This document shows, in pieces, positions 35,311 through 45,985 of a stretch of DNA of 64,000 bases. Numbering within the stretch: position 1 is the stretch's first letter; every line of letters begins with the position of its first letter. The DNA is from Trichobilharzia regenti. Its lineage: Eukaryota; Platyhelminthes; Trematoda; Strigeidida; Schistosomatidae. The stretch covers positions 56,797,267 through 56,861,266 of the forward strand of contig OX235270.1 in the NCBI GenBank assembly GCA_944472135.2, in the 5' to 3' direction. A program made the translations under genes and the position numbers. The notes under the pieces are model-generated. The model saw only the letters and a program-made list of their open reading frames with translations. It was not told the DNA's origin and made no database searches.

Positions 35311-35660
35311 CAATGCTTTCCGGTGTTGTGGCCAGTTTGGACCAGGTGGTCTAATATCGAACTGTTGATGGTTTTCACTACACGTTCATTTGGCCACACT
35401 AGTAGATGGTCCTGAGCGCGAGAATTTAAGTTTGTAGAACAACGGTCAATATAACTCGCTCCACAAGCAGCGCAATTGATTTGGTAGATACAAGAAGAGG
35501 TACCTAGCTAGCTAGTCAAGGTACTTTATCTTTCAAGTGAGAAATCACAACCAGTCGTGCAGAAAATATGACTTGTAGTTTTCCAGCATTAAAATTCTTT
35601 AATGGATGGATTTTCTGAACTCATTAGTAATTGTTTCACTAGGTGCGTAACAGATTGAGA
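35300..35660 (-). pseudogene. PLE GIY-YIG fragment of a second family (type 2)
   Basis: Minus strand reads FNAGKLQVIFSARLVVISHL, SSCIYQINCAACGASYIDRC and SSILDHLVQTGH, the GIY-YIG region of the other schistosome PLE branch (compare 61.1-61.5 kb). The YIG Gly is Asp (SYID). It abuts the type 1 RT directly on its 5' side, a chimeric junction at about 35305. Confidence 0.72.
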
Positions 35661-36080
35661 ATAGTCCTTTCCTTCGTACTTTATTGGTCATGTGTGTCGG
35701 CGAGGTTAAACTATTGTAGCTAAAACACAGTGACCTTGAACAACCAATCAGAATTCCGATGCAGAAAGCCGCACAATCGTTGAAAAATACACCAAAATTT
35801 ATTGCAAACTCGATATAACACTGTATAGCTGTAACTCATGTGTTATACGAATGTCTCTCAATCAATACACAGATGATTTATAGAGAAATCGTACCATGGG
35901 CAATATATCCATTCATCCAGGTGACCGCAGGTCATGATACTTTGAGATCCATTGATATTTCTTACACTGTTCTCCAACCTACTCCTAACTTTAACCCTAA
36001 ACCTAGCCTTAACCGCAGATCGTAAACATTAATCTTAAACTTTTCAGTAGTTGGTTTGTAAGGATTAGATTTTTCTTTAC
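35661..36080. other. Unassigned spacer with simple ACCTA/CCCTAA-like stretch
   Basis: No gene motif. At about 35973-36020 there is TCCTAACTTTAACCCTAAACCTAGCC, loosely like degenerate telomere-type CCCTAA repeats but too irregular to call. Confidence 0.3.
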
Positions 36081-36084
36081 GAGT

Positions 36085-36285
36085 TGATGACGGGTTGATA
36101 TCAGTTAGAGAACTATTGAACTTGACTTGTAACCGGAAGGTCCTGGGTTCAAATCGCAGTTGGTGCGTACTGCCGATGATTCACAAAATAGGATGAAACA
36201 GCAGTTGTCCTGTACTCCAGTGCTGGTTTTCAATGGTTCCCTAACTGACATCAATCGGTAATCAACTTATACAAATTAATGTTAA
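36085..36285 (+). mobile_element. SMalpha-type SINE carrying a hammerhead ribozyme core
   Basis: tRNA-like head with TGATATCAGTTAGAG (A box region) and B box GGTTCAAATCG at 36146-36156. It is followed by TGCGTACTGCCGATGATTCAC...AATAGGATGAAAC, then TTGTCCTGTACTCCAGTGCTGG and GGTTCCCTAACTGACATC. This order is that of the schistosome SMalpha family, whose transcripts self-cleave. The match to that family is from knowledge; the boxes are read directly. Confidence 0.8.
36160..36222 (+). ncRNA. Degenerate hammerhead ribozyme
   Basis: Conserved core blocks CCGATGA (36173-36179, consensus CTGATGA) and GAAAC (36195-36199) are separated by a small helix (TTCACAAAATAGGAT). A GTC cleavage-type triplet precedes CTGTAC at about 36207-36209. 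The core T-to-C change at position 2 of CTGATGA is expected to abolish or weaken cleavage. Confidence 0.68.
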
Positions 36286-36585
36286 ACTACCTAACAGAAT
36301 AGATTTGCAGAAAAAGTACCTAGTAAATGATTAGAATATTGTATCTATCCTCTCCAAGTCCAAAAAGGTAGTCATGATTTTATTTGGAATTACATTCCAT
36401 AGCATCGCCTGTGTCTGGTCGGTTCTTCAAGGTCAACTTTTGAAAGACCCTGACTTTGATACTTTAACTTCCGAACAAAATTCATTGTTCATAATCATAT
36501 CAATTATAAACACACGACTTCAAAACACGAGTTTTGTAGTTTTCTTTGTTTTCTCCTATTTGTCATCGTTGGGCTAGTAGAATTT

Positions 36586-36880
36586 TCTAGATATCTGGGA
36601 CAGGTGTTGAATCACTCCTGTTACACGTGTTTGCGATTGATTCGATCAACAAAGCTTCTGTTACCAATCTCTTTCTCCACTCTGTTACATTAGATTTAAA
36701 AGCTGTCATCTTATCCAATCCTATTGTATGGTTGTGTGTAATTGCATGTAGTGCTATGGCTGGACTATTCTCTAGATTCCTTATTTTATTCGGGTCAACT
36801 AATCTGCATTTTGTTAGGTTTTTATGCTTGGGTAGTCTGACTACACCTGCTCTACTACTTTGACCTATGTAGTTGGAAAA
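36586..36880 (-). pseudogene. PLE GIY-YIG fragment (type 1), left arm
   Basis: Minus strand reads YIGQSSRAGVVRLPKHKN, SPAIALHAITHNHTIGLDK and TEALLIESIANTCNRSDST. The YIGQ...R...H pattern is the GIY-YIG core of type 1 PLEs. The N-terminal (CxxC) part is replaced by unrelated codons. Identical to the fragment in the right arm. Confidence 0.8.
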
Positions 36881-37109
36881 CTTAGCGGTTGAACCGTTCA
36901 GCCACACCACAAAAGTATGGTGAAGGTATGTAGATGCCACATTTATTGTACTTAGAACACAGGATATAGATCAATTTTTCGAACACATTAACTCAAAAGT
37001 GGAGGCAATTCAATTCACTTATGAATTGGAAATTTAGGAAGGAGAGCTTCCAATGTTAGATAGTAGTGTAAAAAGGGGGAAGATGAGAAGTTAAACACTA
37101 GTGTTTACA

Positions 37110-37905
37110 GGAAACCCACACATTCAAACTGATATTTGGATTTCCGATCACCCCACCCTATGTCAGTGAAAATAGGATTGGTGAAATGTTTAAGTAATAG
37201 GGCACAAAAACTAAGTGGTACTAAGGAAAATCTAAGACAGGTAGTGAAGCATATAACCAGAAGCTTTGAACCTAATAATTATCCTGATAAATTGGTCAGA
37301 AAGTATGTAGGGAAACGTAAAAATAAAATAATGATAGTAGTGATAGTGGTAATAATAATATTAATGAAGACGTGCATGTCAGACATTCGCAGGAAACATG
37401 ACAACACCAACAATAAGGAATATAAATCATCAGTGGTACTTCCATACAAAGAAAGAACCTCAGAAACCTTACGCAGAATTCTTAACAAGGCAGGAATAAA
37501 AGTGACTGACATTCAAACCCATAAACTCAATTAGAAAAAAGTTTTGTGGGTTAAAGGACCCTGTGGAACCTTTGACAAAAATTTTAGTTTTATCTAATTC
37601 CCCTCAATGATTGTCAGGTTGAAGTAGTAGAGCAGGTGTAGTCAGACTACCCAAGCATAAAAACCTAACAAAATGCAGATTAGTTGACCCGAATAAAATA
37701 AGGAATCTAGAGAATAGTCCAGCCATAGCACTACATGCAATTACACACAACCATACAATAGGATTGGATAAGATGACAGCTTTTAAATCTAATGTAACAG
37801 AGTGGAGAAAGAGATTGGTAACAGAAGCTTTGTTGATCGAATCAATCGCAAACACGTGTAACAGGAGTGATTCAACACCTGTCCCAGATATCTAGAAAAT
37901 TCTAC
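37110..37905 (+). pseudogene. Penelope-like element fragment: RT thumb, linker, GIY-YIG (right copy)
   Basis: Plus strand reads MDFRSPHPMSVKIGLVKCLS (thumb), LRQVVKHITRSFEPNNYPD, an Asn/Ile-rich low-complexity linker, EYKSSVVLPYKERTSETLRR and LNKAGIKVTDIQTHKLN. Then after a break come RAGVVRLPKHKN and TEALLIESIANTCNRSDST. Codons for the Cys-rich start of GIY-YIG are missing at about 37540-37620. Palm and fingers of RT are absent. Confidence 0.78.
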
Positions 37906-38139
37906 TAGCCCAACGATGACAAATAGGAGAAAACAAAGAAAACTACAAAACTCGTGTTTTGAAGTCGTGTGTTTATAATTGATATGATTATGAATAATAA
38001 ATTTTGTTCGAAACGTCATCCAGTAAATAATACTGTTTCACTGTGTGATGTATCTAATAAACAAGCTAATATTCAATTACTTCTACCACAGTGCCCAAGT
38101 TTTTACATATATTATCACTTCAACTCCGCCGGTGTTTCT

Positions 38140-38560
38140 TGACGGACTTTTCTGTTTAGCTATTTTCAATCGAGCTATCATATGCAATGCTAATTTCAGC
38201 TTCACTTACGTCTTCTGAACATATAGCTGTGACGCTGTAGGTGAGGGTCTTTATTAAATTTCTCTTGTACTGGGGAGTAACAAAGCTATAGAAATGTTTA
38301 TATTGTCATGTCCATGTACTTTTCTTATGCAAATTTCTCTTTATTCTACCATCTAGTTTTCTTATAAGAAGGACGTCAAGGAAGGCGATTCTATTTTGGG
38401 ATTCCTCTTCACATATGAATTCGATGTTTTCGTGCTGATAACAATAATCTACTAGACTGAATTTGAATGATAGTGATTTGATTCGATGCAATTGTTGATG
38501 GAGTTCAGCGTTATACCTCAGATTGTTATTGAGAACCTTCACCATTACTAAGGTTTATTA
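38140..38560 (-). pseudogene. Type 2 PLE reverse transcriptase fragment
   Basis: Minus strand reads LVDYCYQHENIEFICEEESQ, IAFLDVLLIRKLDGRIKRNL and HKKSTWT followed by a stop, then QYKHFYSFVTPQYKRNLIK and LTYSVTAICSED. This is the region after the RT catalytic site in PLEs (FLDVLL, the HKKSTWT site, YKRNLIKTL). It is a fragment with a nonsense codon. Confidence 0.68.
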
Positions 38561-38724
38561 CAAGTCGAAGCAGAAATCATCCCAATAAGAAGACGCTGAA
38601 ACAATATGCATCAAACCAGATCGACTCTTTATCTAGTTACATAAACGAGAACGAAATGAATATCACCCGCAGGCAACATACAGTAGACGAACTACCATAA
38701 GATCTCAGGACGGCTGAAATAAAT

Positions 38725-38818
38725 AGTAACAAGTAAAGAATATTCAGAGAACTTTTAACGCTGGTAAACTACAAGTCATATTTTCTACATCACCTGCTGT
38801 GATTACTCCATTGGAACA
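38725..38818 (+). pseudogene. Short type 2 PLE piece at the palindrome edge
   Basis: Plus strand reads RTFNAGKLQVIFSTSPAVIT, the linker just before GIY-YIG in type 2 PLEs (compare minus strand at 35.5-35.65 kb). It stops where the large palindrome starts. Confidence 0.6.
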
Positions 38819-39029
38819 TTAAGTACCAACACAGACTACCTACACTAATGTTGTCAATAGTAATCATTCTTTCATTATTCTAGATATATTATGACTGTAG
38901 AACCTGATGATTAAGTTAGCGAAGAAAATATTCTGTGTTGAGTAATCAGTATTTTGAAAGTCCTAATGGGCTTCTTTAGTCAGTTTTACACTTTTATGGA
39001 ACATTTTAAGTGCAGAGTCAAATGTCTAC

Positions 39030-39223
39030 ATGAAAATCATTCAAATATTATTGAGTTATTCTCTCTGTTTTCCTTCATTTGTTCTCGGTGTAATAGGAAT
39101 GCTCACCAATGTCGAAAGAACAGTTAGCCAATCGATTTCATCGCTTGATCTGGTTGGAAATGAAGATGCCAAACTTTTAAGAATACCGTATTGTGTTTGT
39201 ACGTATCCATCGCAATCTGAGAA
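39030..39223 (+). CDS. Candidate first exon of a small secreted protein (left palindrome arm)
   Basis: ATG-initiated frame starting MKIIQILLSYSLCFPSFVLG, a basic start and hydrophobic core like a signal peptide. It continues MLTNVERTVSQSISSLDLVG and KLLRIPYCVCTYPSQSE. Donor-like GTACGT sequences occur at 39199 and 39224; reading on without splicing ends at 39302. An identical mirror copy is on the minus strand at 43404-43597. No family is recognised, and a chance frame in AT-rich DNA is possible. Confidence 0.28.
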
Positions 39224-42200
39224 GTACGTCATTACTTATTTTGTAATTGTTTCCTTCTTACTTTCATGTGACTACTCTAAAGTGTCTGTTACAATTGACT
39301 AGCCAGTGTGTTTATATTGGAGAACTTTCTGTCCTGCTTGAACTCTTGGATGCACGGATGTCAGGGGTTTTGAAAATCGTTGATTCGACTAGACCGTTCA
39401 TACTCATCTGCTGTGTCGTTCGGGATTAATATCGGGACATTCCGCAGCCGATTAAAGCAGTGGTGTTGGAATATCTTTGGAATTGGAAGAGTGAAGGCTG
39501 CATGTAAGACGTGAGGGCTTTAAGGTCATCTTCTGTTAAATTCTCGAGTCGAAATCTTCATCACTCTGTACTGATTGAACCCTCATGACTTTGGGTATCA
39601 GCATTATCGCTGACATTGATATCGTATGTTGAACGATGAGGAATGATCCTCAAGCTGTTAGCTGTGTGACTTGACTGTGTCATCAAAGTGCTTTTCACAT
39701 GGATTTTGAGGGAGAATTAGGTTGCAATATTTATCATATTCTATGTCACGCAGCTTCTGTAGTGACAGTCGTATCTTCAGAGCATTGTGCTGTGCAGTCT
39801 TCGTAAAGTTGTTGGCATGTATCAGAAGTTATGTTTGCATGTGGATGATAATTGAATTGCATAATGCTATTTGCGATTGCATCAGCCAGATAGTGAAGGG
39901 ATGGGAACAGGTGAGCTGGTCGTGGTGATGAAGTTGAAGTAATTTTTGTGGTGATAATAATAAGTTTCTATGAATTTCATCTGTATGTCTACTAATAATT
40001 CCACTTATGGTAGGACCGATAGTTTTCTCCTTCGGTAAAATGTTATGTTTGCTGAATCTACACACGAATCCGGTTAAGCATAATGAACGTTTGATAAATT
40101 CCTTAGTAGATTTTCCCTAATATAAAACGATATTGTGAAAAATACTCACACACTAATTATTGGGAAAGGAGTATTCTCAAATGTGCGAGTAAAAGAGGTA
40201 GTTTGATTACTGTATCGAAGACCAATGATTATTTTGATATAGTTGTGTTCACTGATCTGGATGGTTTATTTGAAAAGCGTCCATGATCCTACATCTTCAG
40301 CGCACACTTCATTTTGAAGTGAGCTTTTTGACTTCTCCACGAGTTTATTAGTCATCTCTCCCAGTAACCTTGCACGTGATTGGTTGTTTTCGTGTTTTCA
40401 TACCCTCTAGGTCACTTCTATTGGTAGCAAAACAAGTGGTGGTGAAATCTGATTGATGTTTAAGCGTCAGTCGATTCCTTAAAATCGGACGGTTGGTTAT
40501 CTGAATCACCAATTTTCGTACAATTTCTATTCTAACTGACTAACTATCGATTTTCTGTGTAGTTACACAGAACAAACTAGTTCCGAGAAATAAATAATGT
40601 TTGCGCATTGATGCATAGACTTCAGTGGGACTGATTCAGACAGTTGTAAGAGAGCCTGTGTGGACTTGTTGTTCGAAGTAGGCAGTGTTTTCCAAGGAAC
40701 TGAGTGAGTGTGAAGTTTTAGATAATGCTAGATGACTGGATTTCACTGACTCCGATTTTGAGGATGTGTATTGAAGTGGCGAACTGTGTTGTCCATTGGG
40801 TTTGAAGAACTAGTTGTTGACGAAATCTGTGGACGAATCTCTTGACCTCCTCTTACACTTATTGATATTCGTGGTGTTTGACAGTGTGAGATGAAGGAAG
40901 CATACAGCATTGCACCTTAATCTACTTGATGTCAATAAGTTTGTGATCATAGATGACTTGTGGCAATTGGTCATGTTATGTGGAGAGTATCAGGGTAAAT
41001 ACCACTGGATTTTGATGTTTAGTGTTATTTGAGTAGGTGGATATTTATGTTTTTATTCATTATACATGTGCACACTCACACACACACACAGTTCATTTGT
41101 TGACTGTTTTTGATTTTCTCTTTTAGACATAAAATGAAATCTCATTTAATACTTGGCGATGTAATACGAGTTTTGTATTTGTTAAATAGTAAACACGAGA
41201 CTATTGCTTTGCAAGTATTAAAACACTGTTGTAATGTTTGTCATCGAGTTAACCCTAGCTGATATACATCTCTTCTCATCGAGTGGTTCATCATCACGAA
41301 ACTCTGCTCATCTGTCCCAGTAGAGTTTCGTGATGATGAACCACTCGATGAGAAGAGATGTATATCAGCTAGGGTTAACTCGATGACAAACATTACAACA
41401 GTGTTTTAATACTTGCAAAGCAATAGTCTCGTGTTTACTATTTAACAAATACAAAACTCGTATTACATCGCCAAGTATTAAATGAGATTTCATTTTATGT
41501 CTAAAAGAGAAAATCAAAAACAGTCAACAAATGAACTGTGTGTGTGTGTGAGTGTGCACATGTATAATGAATAAAAACATAAATATCCACCTACTCAAAT
41601 AACACTAAACATCAAAATCCAGTGGTATTTACCCTGATACTCTCCACATAACATGACCAATTGCCACAAGTCATCTATGATCACAAACTTATTGACATCA
41701 AGTAGATTAAGGTGCAATGCTGTATGCTTCCTTCATCTCACACTGTCAAACACCACGAATATCAATAAGTGTAAGAGGAGGTCAAGAGATTCGTCCACAG
41801 ATTTCGTCAACAACTAGTTCTTCAAACCCAATGGACAACACAGTTCGCCACTTCAATACACATCCTCGAAATCGGAGTCAGTGAAATCCAGTCATCTAGC
41901 ATTATCTAAAACTTCACACTCACTCAGTTCCTTGGAAAACACTGCCTACTTCGAACAACAAGTCCACACAGGCTCTCTTACAACTGTCTGAATCAGTCCC
42001 ACTGAAGTCTATGCATCAATGCGCAAACATTATTTATTTCTCGGAACTAGTTTGTTCTGTGTAACTACACAGAAAATCGATAGTTAGTCAGTTAGAATAG
42101 AAATTGTACGAAAATTGGTGATTCAGATAACCAACCGTCCGATTTTAAGGAATCGACTGACGCTTAAACATCAATCAGATTTCACCACCACTTGTTTTGC

Positions 42201-43403
42201 TACCAATAGAAGTGACCTAGAGGGTATGAAAACACGAAAACAACCAATCACGTGCAAGGTTACTGGGAGAGATGACTAATAAACTCGTGGAGAAGTCAAA
42301 AAGCTCACTTCAAAATGAAGTGTGCGCTGAAGATGTAGGATCATGGACGCTTTTCAAATAAACCATCCAGATCAGTGAACACAACTATATCAAAATAATC
42401 ATTGGTCTTCGATACAGTAATCAAACTACCTCTTTTACTCGCACATTTGAGAATACTCCTTTCCCAATAATTAGTGTGTGAGTATTTTTCACAATATCGT
42501 TTTATATTAGGGAAAATCTACTAAGGAATTTATCAAACGTTCATTATGCTTAACCGGATTCGTGTGTAGATTCAGCAAACATAACATTTTACCGAAGGAG
42601 AAAACTATCGGTCCTACCATAAGTGGAATTATTAGTAGACATACAGATGAAATTCATAGAAACTTATTATTATCACCACAAAAATTACTTCAACTTCATC
42701 ACCACGACCAGCTCACCTGTTCCCATCCCTTCACTATCTGGCTGATGCAATCGCAAATAGCATTATGCAATTCAATTATCATCCACATGCAAACATAACT
42801 TCTGATACATGCCAACAACTTTACGAAGACTGCACAGCACAATGCTCTGAAGATACGACTGTCACTACAGAAGCTGCGTGACATAGAATATGATAAATAT
42901 TGCAACCTAATTCTCCCTCAAAATCCATGTGAAAAGCACTTTGATGACACAGTCAAGTCACACAGCTAACAGCTTGAGGATCATTCCTCATCGTTCAACA
43001 TACGATATCAATGTCAGCGATAATGCTGATACCCAAAGTCATGAGGGTTCAATCAGTACAGAGTGATGAAGATTTCGACTCGAGAATTTAACAGAAGATG
43101 ACCTTAAAGCCCTCACGTCTTACATGCAGCCTTCACTCTTCCAATTCCAAAGATATTCCAACACCACTGCTTTAATCGGCTGCGGAATGTCCCGATATTA
43201 ATCCCGAACGACACAGCAGATGAGTATGAACGGTCTAGTCGAATCAACGATTTTCAAAACCCCTGACATCCGTGCATCCAAGAGTTCAAGCAGGACAGAA
43301 AGTTCTCCAATATAAACACACTGGCTAGTCAATTGTAACAGACACTTTAGAGTAGTCACATGAAAGTAAGAAGGAAACAATTACAAAATAAGTAATGACG
43401 TAC

Positions 43404-43597
43404 TTCTCAGATTGCGATGGATACGTACAAACACAATACGGTATTCTTAAAAGTTTGGCATCTTCATTTCCAACCAGATCAAGCGATGAAATCGATTGGC
43501 TAACTGTTCTTTCGACATTGGTGAGCATTCCTATTACACCGAGAACAAATGAAGGAAAACAGAGAGAATAACTCAATAATATTTGAATGATTTTCAT
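43404..43597 (-). CDS. Mirror copy of the candidate signal-peptide exon (right palindrome arm)
   Basis: Reverse complement of 39030-39223 with the same translation and GTACGT signals. Its conservation follows from arm identity and is not independent evidence of coding. Confidence 0.28.
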
Positions 43598-43806
43598 GTA
43601 GACATTTGACTCTGCACTTAAAATGTTCCATAAAAGTGTAAAACTGACTAAAGAAGCCCATTAGGACTTTCAAAATACTGATTACTCAACACAGAATATT
43701 TTCTTCGCTAACTTAATCATCAGGTTCTACAGTCATAATATATCTAGAATAATGAAAGAATGATTACTATTGACAACATTAGTGTAGGTAGTCTGTGTTT
43801 GTACTT

Positions 43807-44309
43807 CATCTTATTTTCTATGTGAAATAAAGATTACATTACGTAAAATCACATTTTTATCAGCTGCCTTAATGTCGTGATGTTTTTTTATTCCATTGGG
43901 TTCCCGATGGAACGTAGGGCTTCAGTAGCACATCCACATTTGCTCCTGTTCTCTGCAGTTCACTGTAGCTTGCTCTATGTTTCCGTGTTCACTCTGATTC
44001 TTTCTTCACATGAAAAGCTACATGTCACTGTCGAATACACCCCTGACTCGTCGTTCGCTATTTAGGTTTCCCTTGAGGGTGTGCGTGGCCCGTCCTGATA
44101 TCACTCAAAGGCGTTCTTGTTGTGGCTCCTGTGAATCCGCCTTTATTCCTTTTTACTTGTTGGGTTGTAGTCCCTTGGTTGAATTGTTGGCATCATCTCG
44201 TCGCCATCATCATCATTGTAGCTGTCTGTTATTCAGAAAAGAGGGAAGGCAACTGTGGACAGAAGCCTGCAGTAAACTTTCCGAAATGCTTCTCGTGATG
44301 CATCAAGTG
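43807..44309. other. Unassigned sequence
   Basis: No recognisable transposon or gene motif between the palindrome and the LINE 3' end. Confidence 0.35.
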
Positions 44310-44311
44310 TC

Positions 44312-44932
44312 TGGCTGTCTGTCTGTCTGTTTTCGACATAGAACTTTGCACAAATGTGCGGAAGTTCAAGTCGCCACATTCCGTGTAGCACGCGAAGCAA
44401 GAGAAGAAAGTACAAGAAAAGCATAATAGAAACAGTGAGCAGAGGTGTGAGACAAAGGAGTAATAAAGAAATACAAAACAGTTTCATTGGAGATCATAAG
44501 TCACAGGGAGTGGATGCATCTGCGCCACTGAGAACGATTTTGAGCCATGTCACCAATTGTTTCCAACCATAGATTTTTACCGTCCCGAGGACCCCAGCCT
44601 GGAAGTCTACACCTTCCTACGTGGCTTAGACCAACTGTTGTGGATTTCATTGACTGATGCCAAGTTTTTGTTTGACCGCCGCTAGCTTTTTTCCAGCCTG
44701 ACCCTATATCCGCTAACATTGCTCGTCGAGGGAGGCGATGGCTTGGCATACGTAACACATGTCCTAACCATCTCAGTCTTTGTAGCTTCACGACTTCGTC
44801 GATTGATTTCCCCTGTTTACCTAGAACTCTACGCCTAACCTCCATGTTGCTCACCTTATTATGCCACTTTACACGGGAAATAGAACGCAGGCACCTATGA
44901 TCAAAGACAGCTAGTCTTTTCATGTCTTCCAC
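44312..44932 (-). pseudogene. Non-LTR retrotransposon 3' end (RT C-terminus, 3' UTR and GACA tail)
   Basis: Minus strand from the gap reads DMKRLAVFDHRCLRSISRVK, VRRRVLGKQGKSIDEVV, RLRWLGHVLRMPSHRLPRR, GGQTKTWHQSMKS and AQNRSQWRRCIHSL, then a stop at 44501. This is the conserved C-terminal region after RT in schistosome LINEs, with the HRCLR...RWLGHVLRM pattern. The 3' UTR ends TTCTATGTCGAAAACAGACAGAC with a GACA tail at about 44312-44335. The 5' side is lost in the N gap. The same terminus is found in every array 2 unit. Confidence 0.85.
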
Positions 44933-45432
44933 NNNNNNNNNNNNNNNNNNNNNNNNNNNNNNNNNNNNNNNNNNNNNNNNNNNNNNNNNNNNNNNNNNNN
45001 NNNNNNNNNNNNNNNNNNNNNNNNNNNNNNNNNNNNNNNNNNNNNNNNNNNNNNNNNNNNNNNNNNNNNNNNNNNNNNNNNNNNNNNNNNNNNNNNNNNN
45101 NNNNNNNNNNNNNNNNNNNNNNNNNNNNNNNNNNNNNNNNNNNNNNNNNNNNNNNNNNNNNNNNNNNNNNNNNNNNNNNNNNNNNNNNNNNNNNNNNNNN
45201 NNNNNNNNNNNNNNNNNNNNNNNNNNNNNNNNNNNNNNNNNNNNNNNNNNNNNNNNNNNNNNNNNNNNNNNNNNNNNNNNNNNNNNNNNNNNNNNNNNNN
45301 NNNNNNNNNNNNNNNNNNNNNNNNNNNNNNNNNNNNNNNNNNNNNNNNNNNNNNNNNNNNNNNNNNNNNNNNNNNNNNNNNNNNNNNNNNNNNNNNNNNN
45401 NNNNNNNNNNNNNNNNNNNNNNNNNNNNNNNN
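44933..45432. other. Assembly gap of exactly 500 N
   Basis: 500 undetermined bases. LINE sequence enters on the left and array 1-type block C/A leaves on the right. Confidence 0.99.
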
Positions 45433-45985
45433 CTAAAATACACAAATTGATATAACACACCACACGTATATGCAAACAGTACAAATAACCTCGCCGATCA
45501 TTTCTTGATGGAATTCTTTGAAGAATCGCAGGACTTACACCAGTACGCCTACAACCCTTCAGTTTGACGATTGTAATTTGTGGAATGTCCGGACACAAAA
45601 AAGATCAACCAACAATTACAATAATTGGAACTCACACAATTATTTAACACAAACATATGTACAATCAATACATCAAATGTTGTGGATCCTGCCATGACGA
45701 AATACCCTTGAAGAACTGTAGGACTTACAGCAGTACGCATACAACCCTTCTCAGATTGACGCTCCGGGCTGGAAAATCGTCGCATAGTTCATTTGCGGAC
45801 ATCCTTCTATCAGCCATATCCTCAAATCTGAACGGCAACACGCTCATGTCATTGTATCGCAGAATATAGATGACTAACTGACACACGACATATCTGATCA
45901 ACTAAGCGTAGAAACAGAGTAATTTACACCAAAGATAATAACATTCAAATAGTAATTTGAAACTTGAAATGCCTTTATTCATTGC
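45433..45985. repeat. Diverged block C end and block A (LTR-like)
   Basis: ACACAAATTGATATAACACACC, GGAATTCTTTGAAGAATCGCAGG and ACTTACACCAGTACGCCTAC repeat the array 1 order, with two AGGACTTACA sub-repeats. It is followed at TTTATTCATTGCATGAG by gag, exactly as in array units. This is an older, non-amplified relative of the array unit. Confidence 0.78.

Larger units (their letters stand above)
36472..38010. repeat. Inverted repeat with 389-bp arms (36472-36860 and 37622-38010)
   Basis: The two arms are reverse complements with no difference noticed, from CGAACAAAATT (left outer) to TCTACTACTT (left inner). Each arm holds the 3' half of a PLE GIY-YIG gene and its terminus. The 761-bp spacer holds other PLE pieces. 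This gives two convergent element ends. Confidence 0.88.
38821..43806. repeat. Giant near-perfect palindrome (arms about 2485 bp, 16-nt loop)
   Basis: Position i pairs with 82627 minus i from 38821/43806 in to 41305/41322, leaving the loop GCTCATCTGTCCCAGT. Checked at several places (outer ACACAGACTACC, inner CACGAAACTCT, CA-repeat, mid-arm segments), the arms are almost identical. A difference is seen near 40756 (TTTTGAGG) against its mirror near 41871 (CCTCGAAA). No transposase, TIR-plus-TSD structure or known gene is recognised in the arms. Confidence 0.92.

Noticed and set aside
35970..36020. Interstitial telomere-like CCCTAA stretch
   Set aside because: Only a few irregular ACCCTAA/ACCTAGCC-like words, not a true TTAGGG array.
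44501..45598. Frame of 365 codons spanning the gap
   Set aside because: About 165 codons are N; only the LINE C-terminus to the left of the gap is real.
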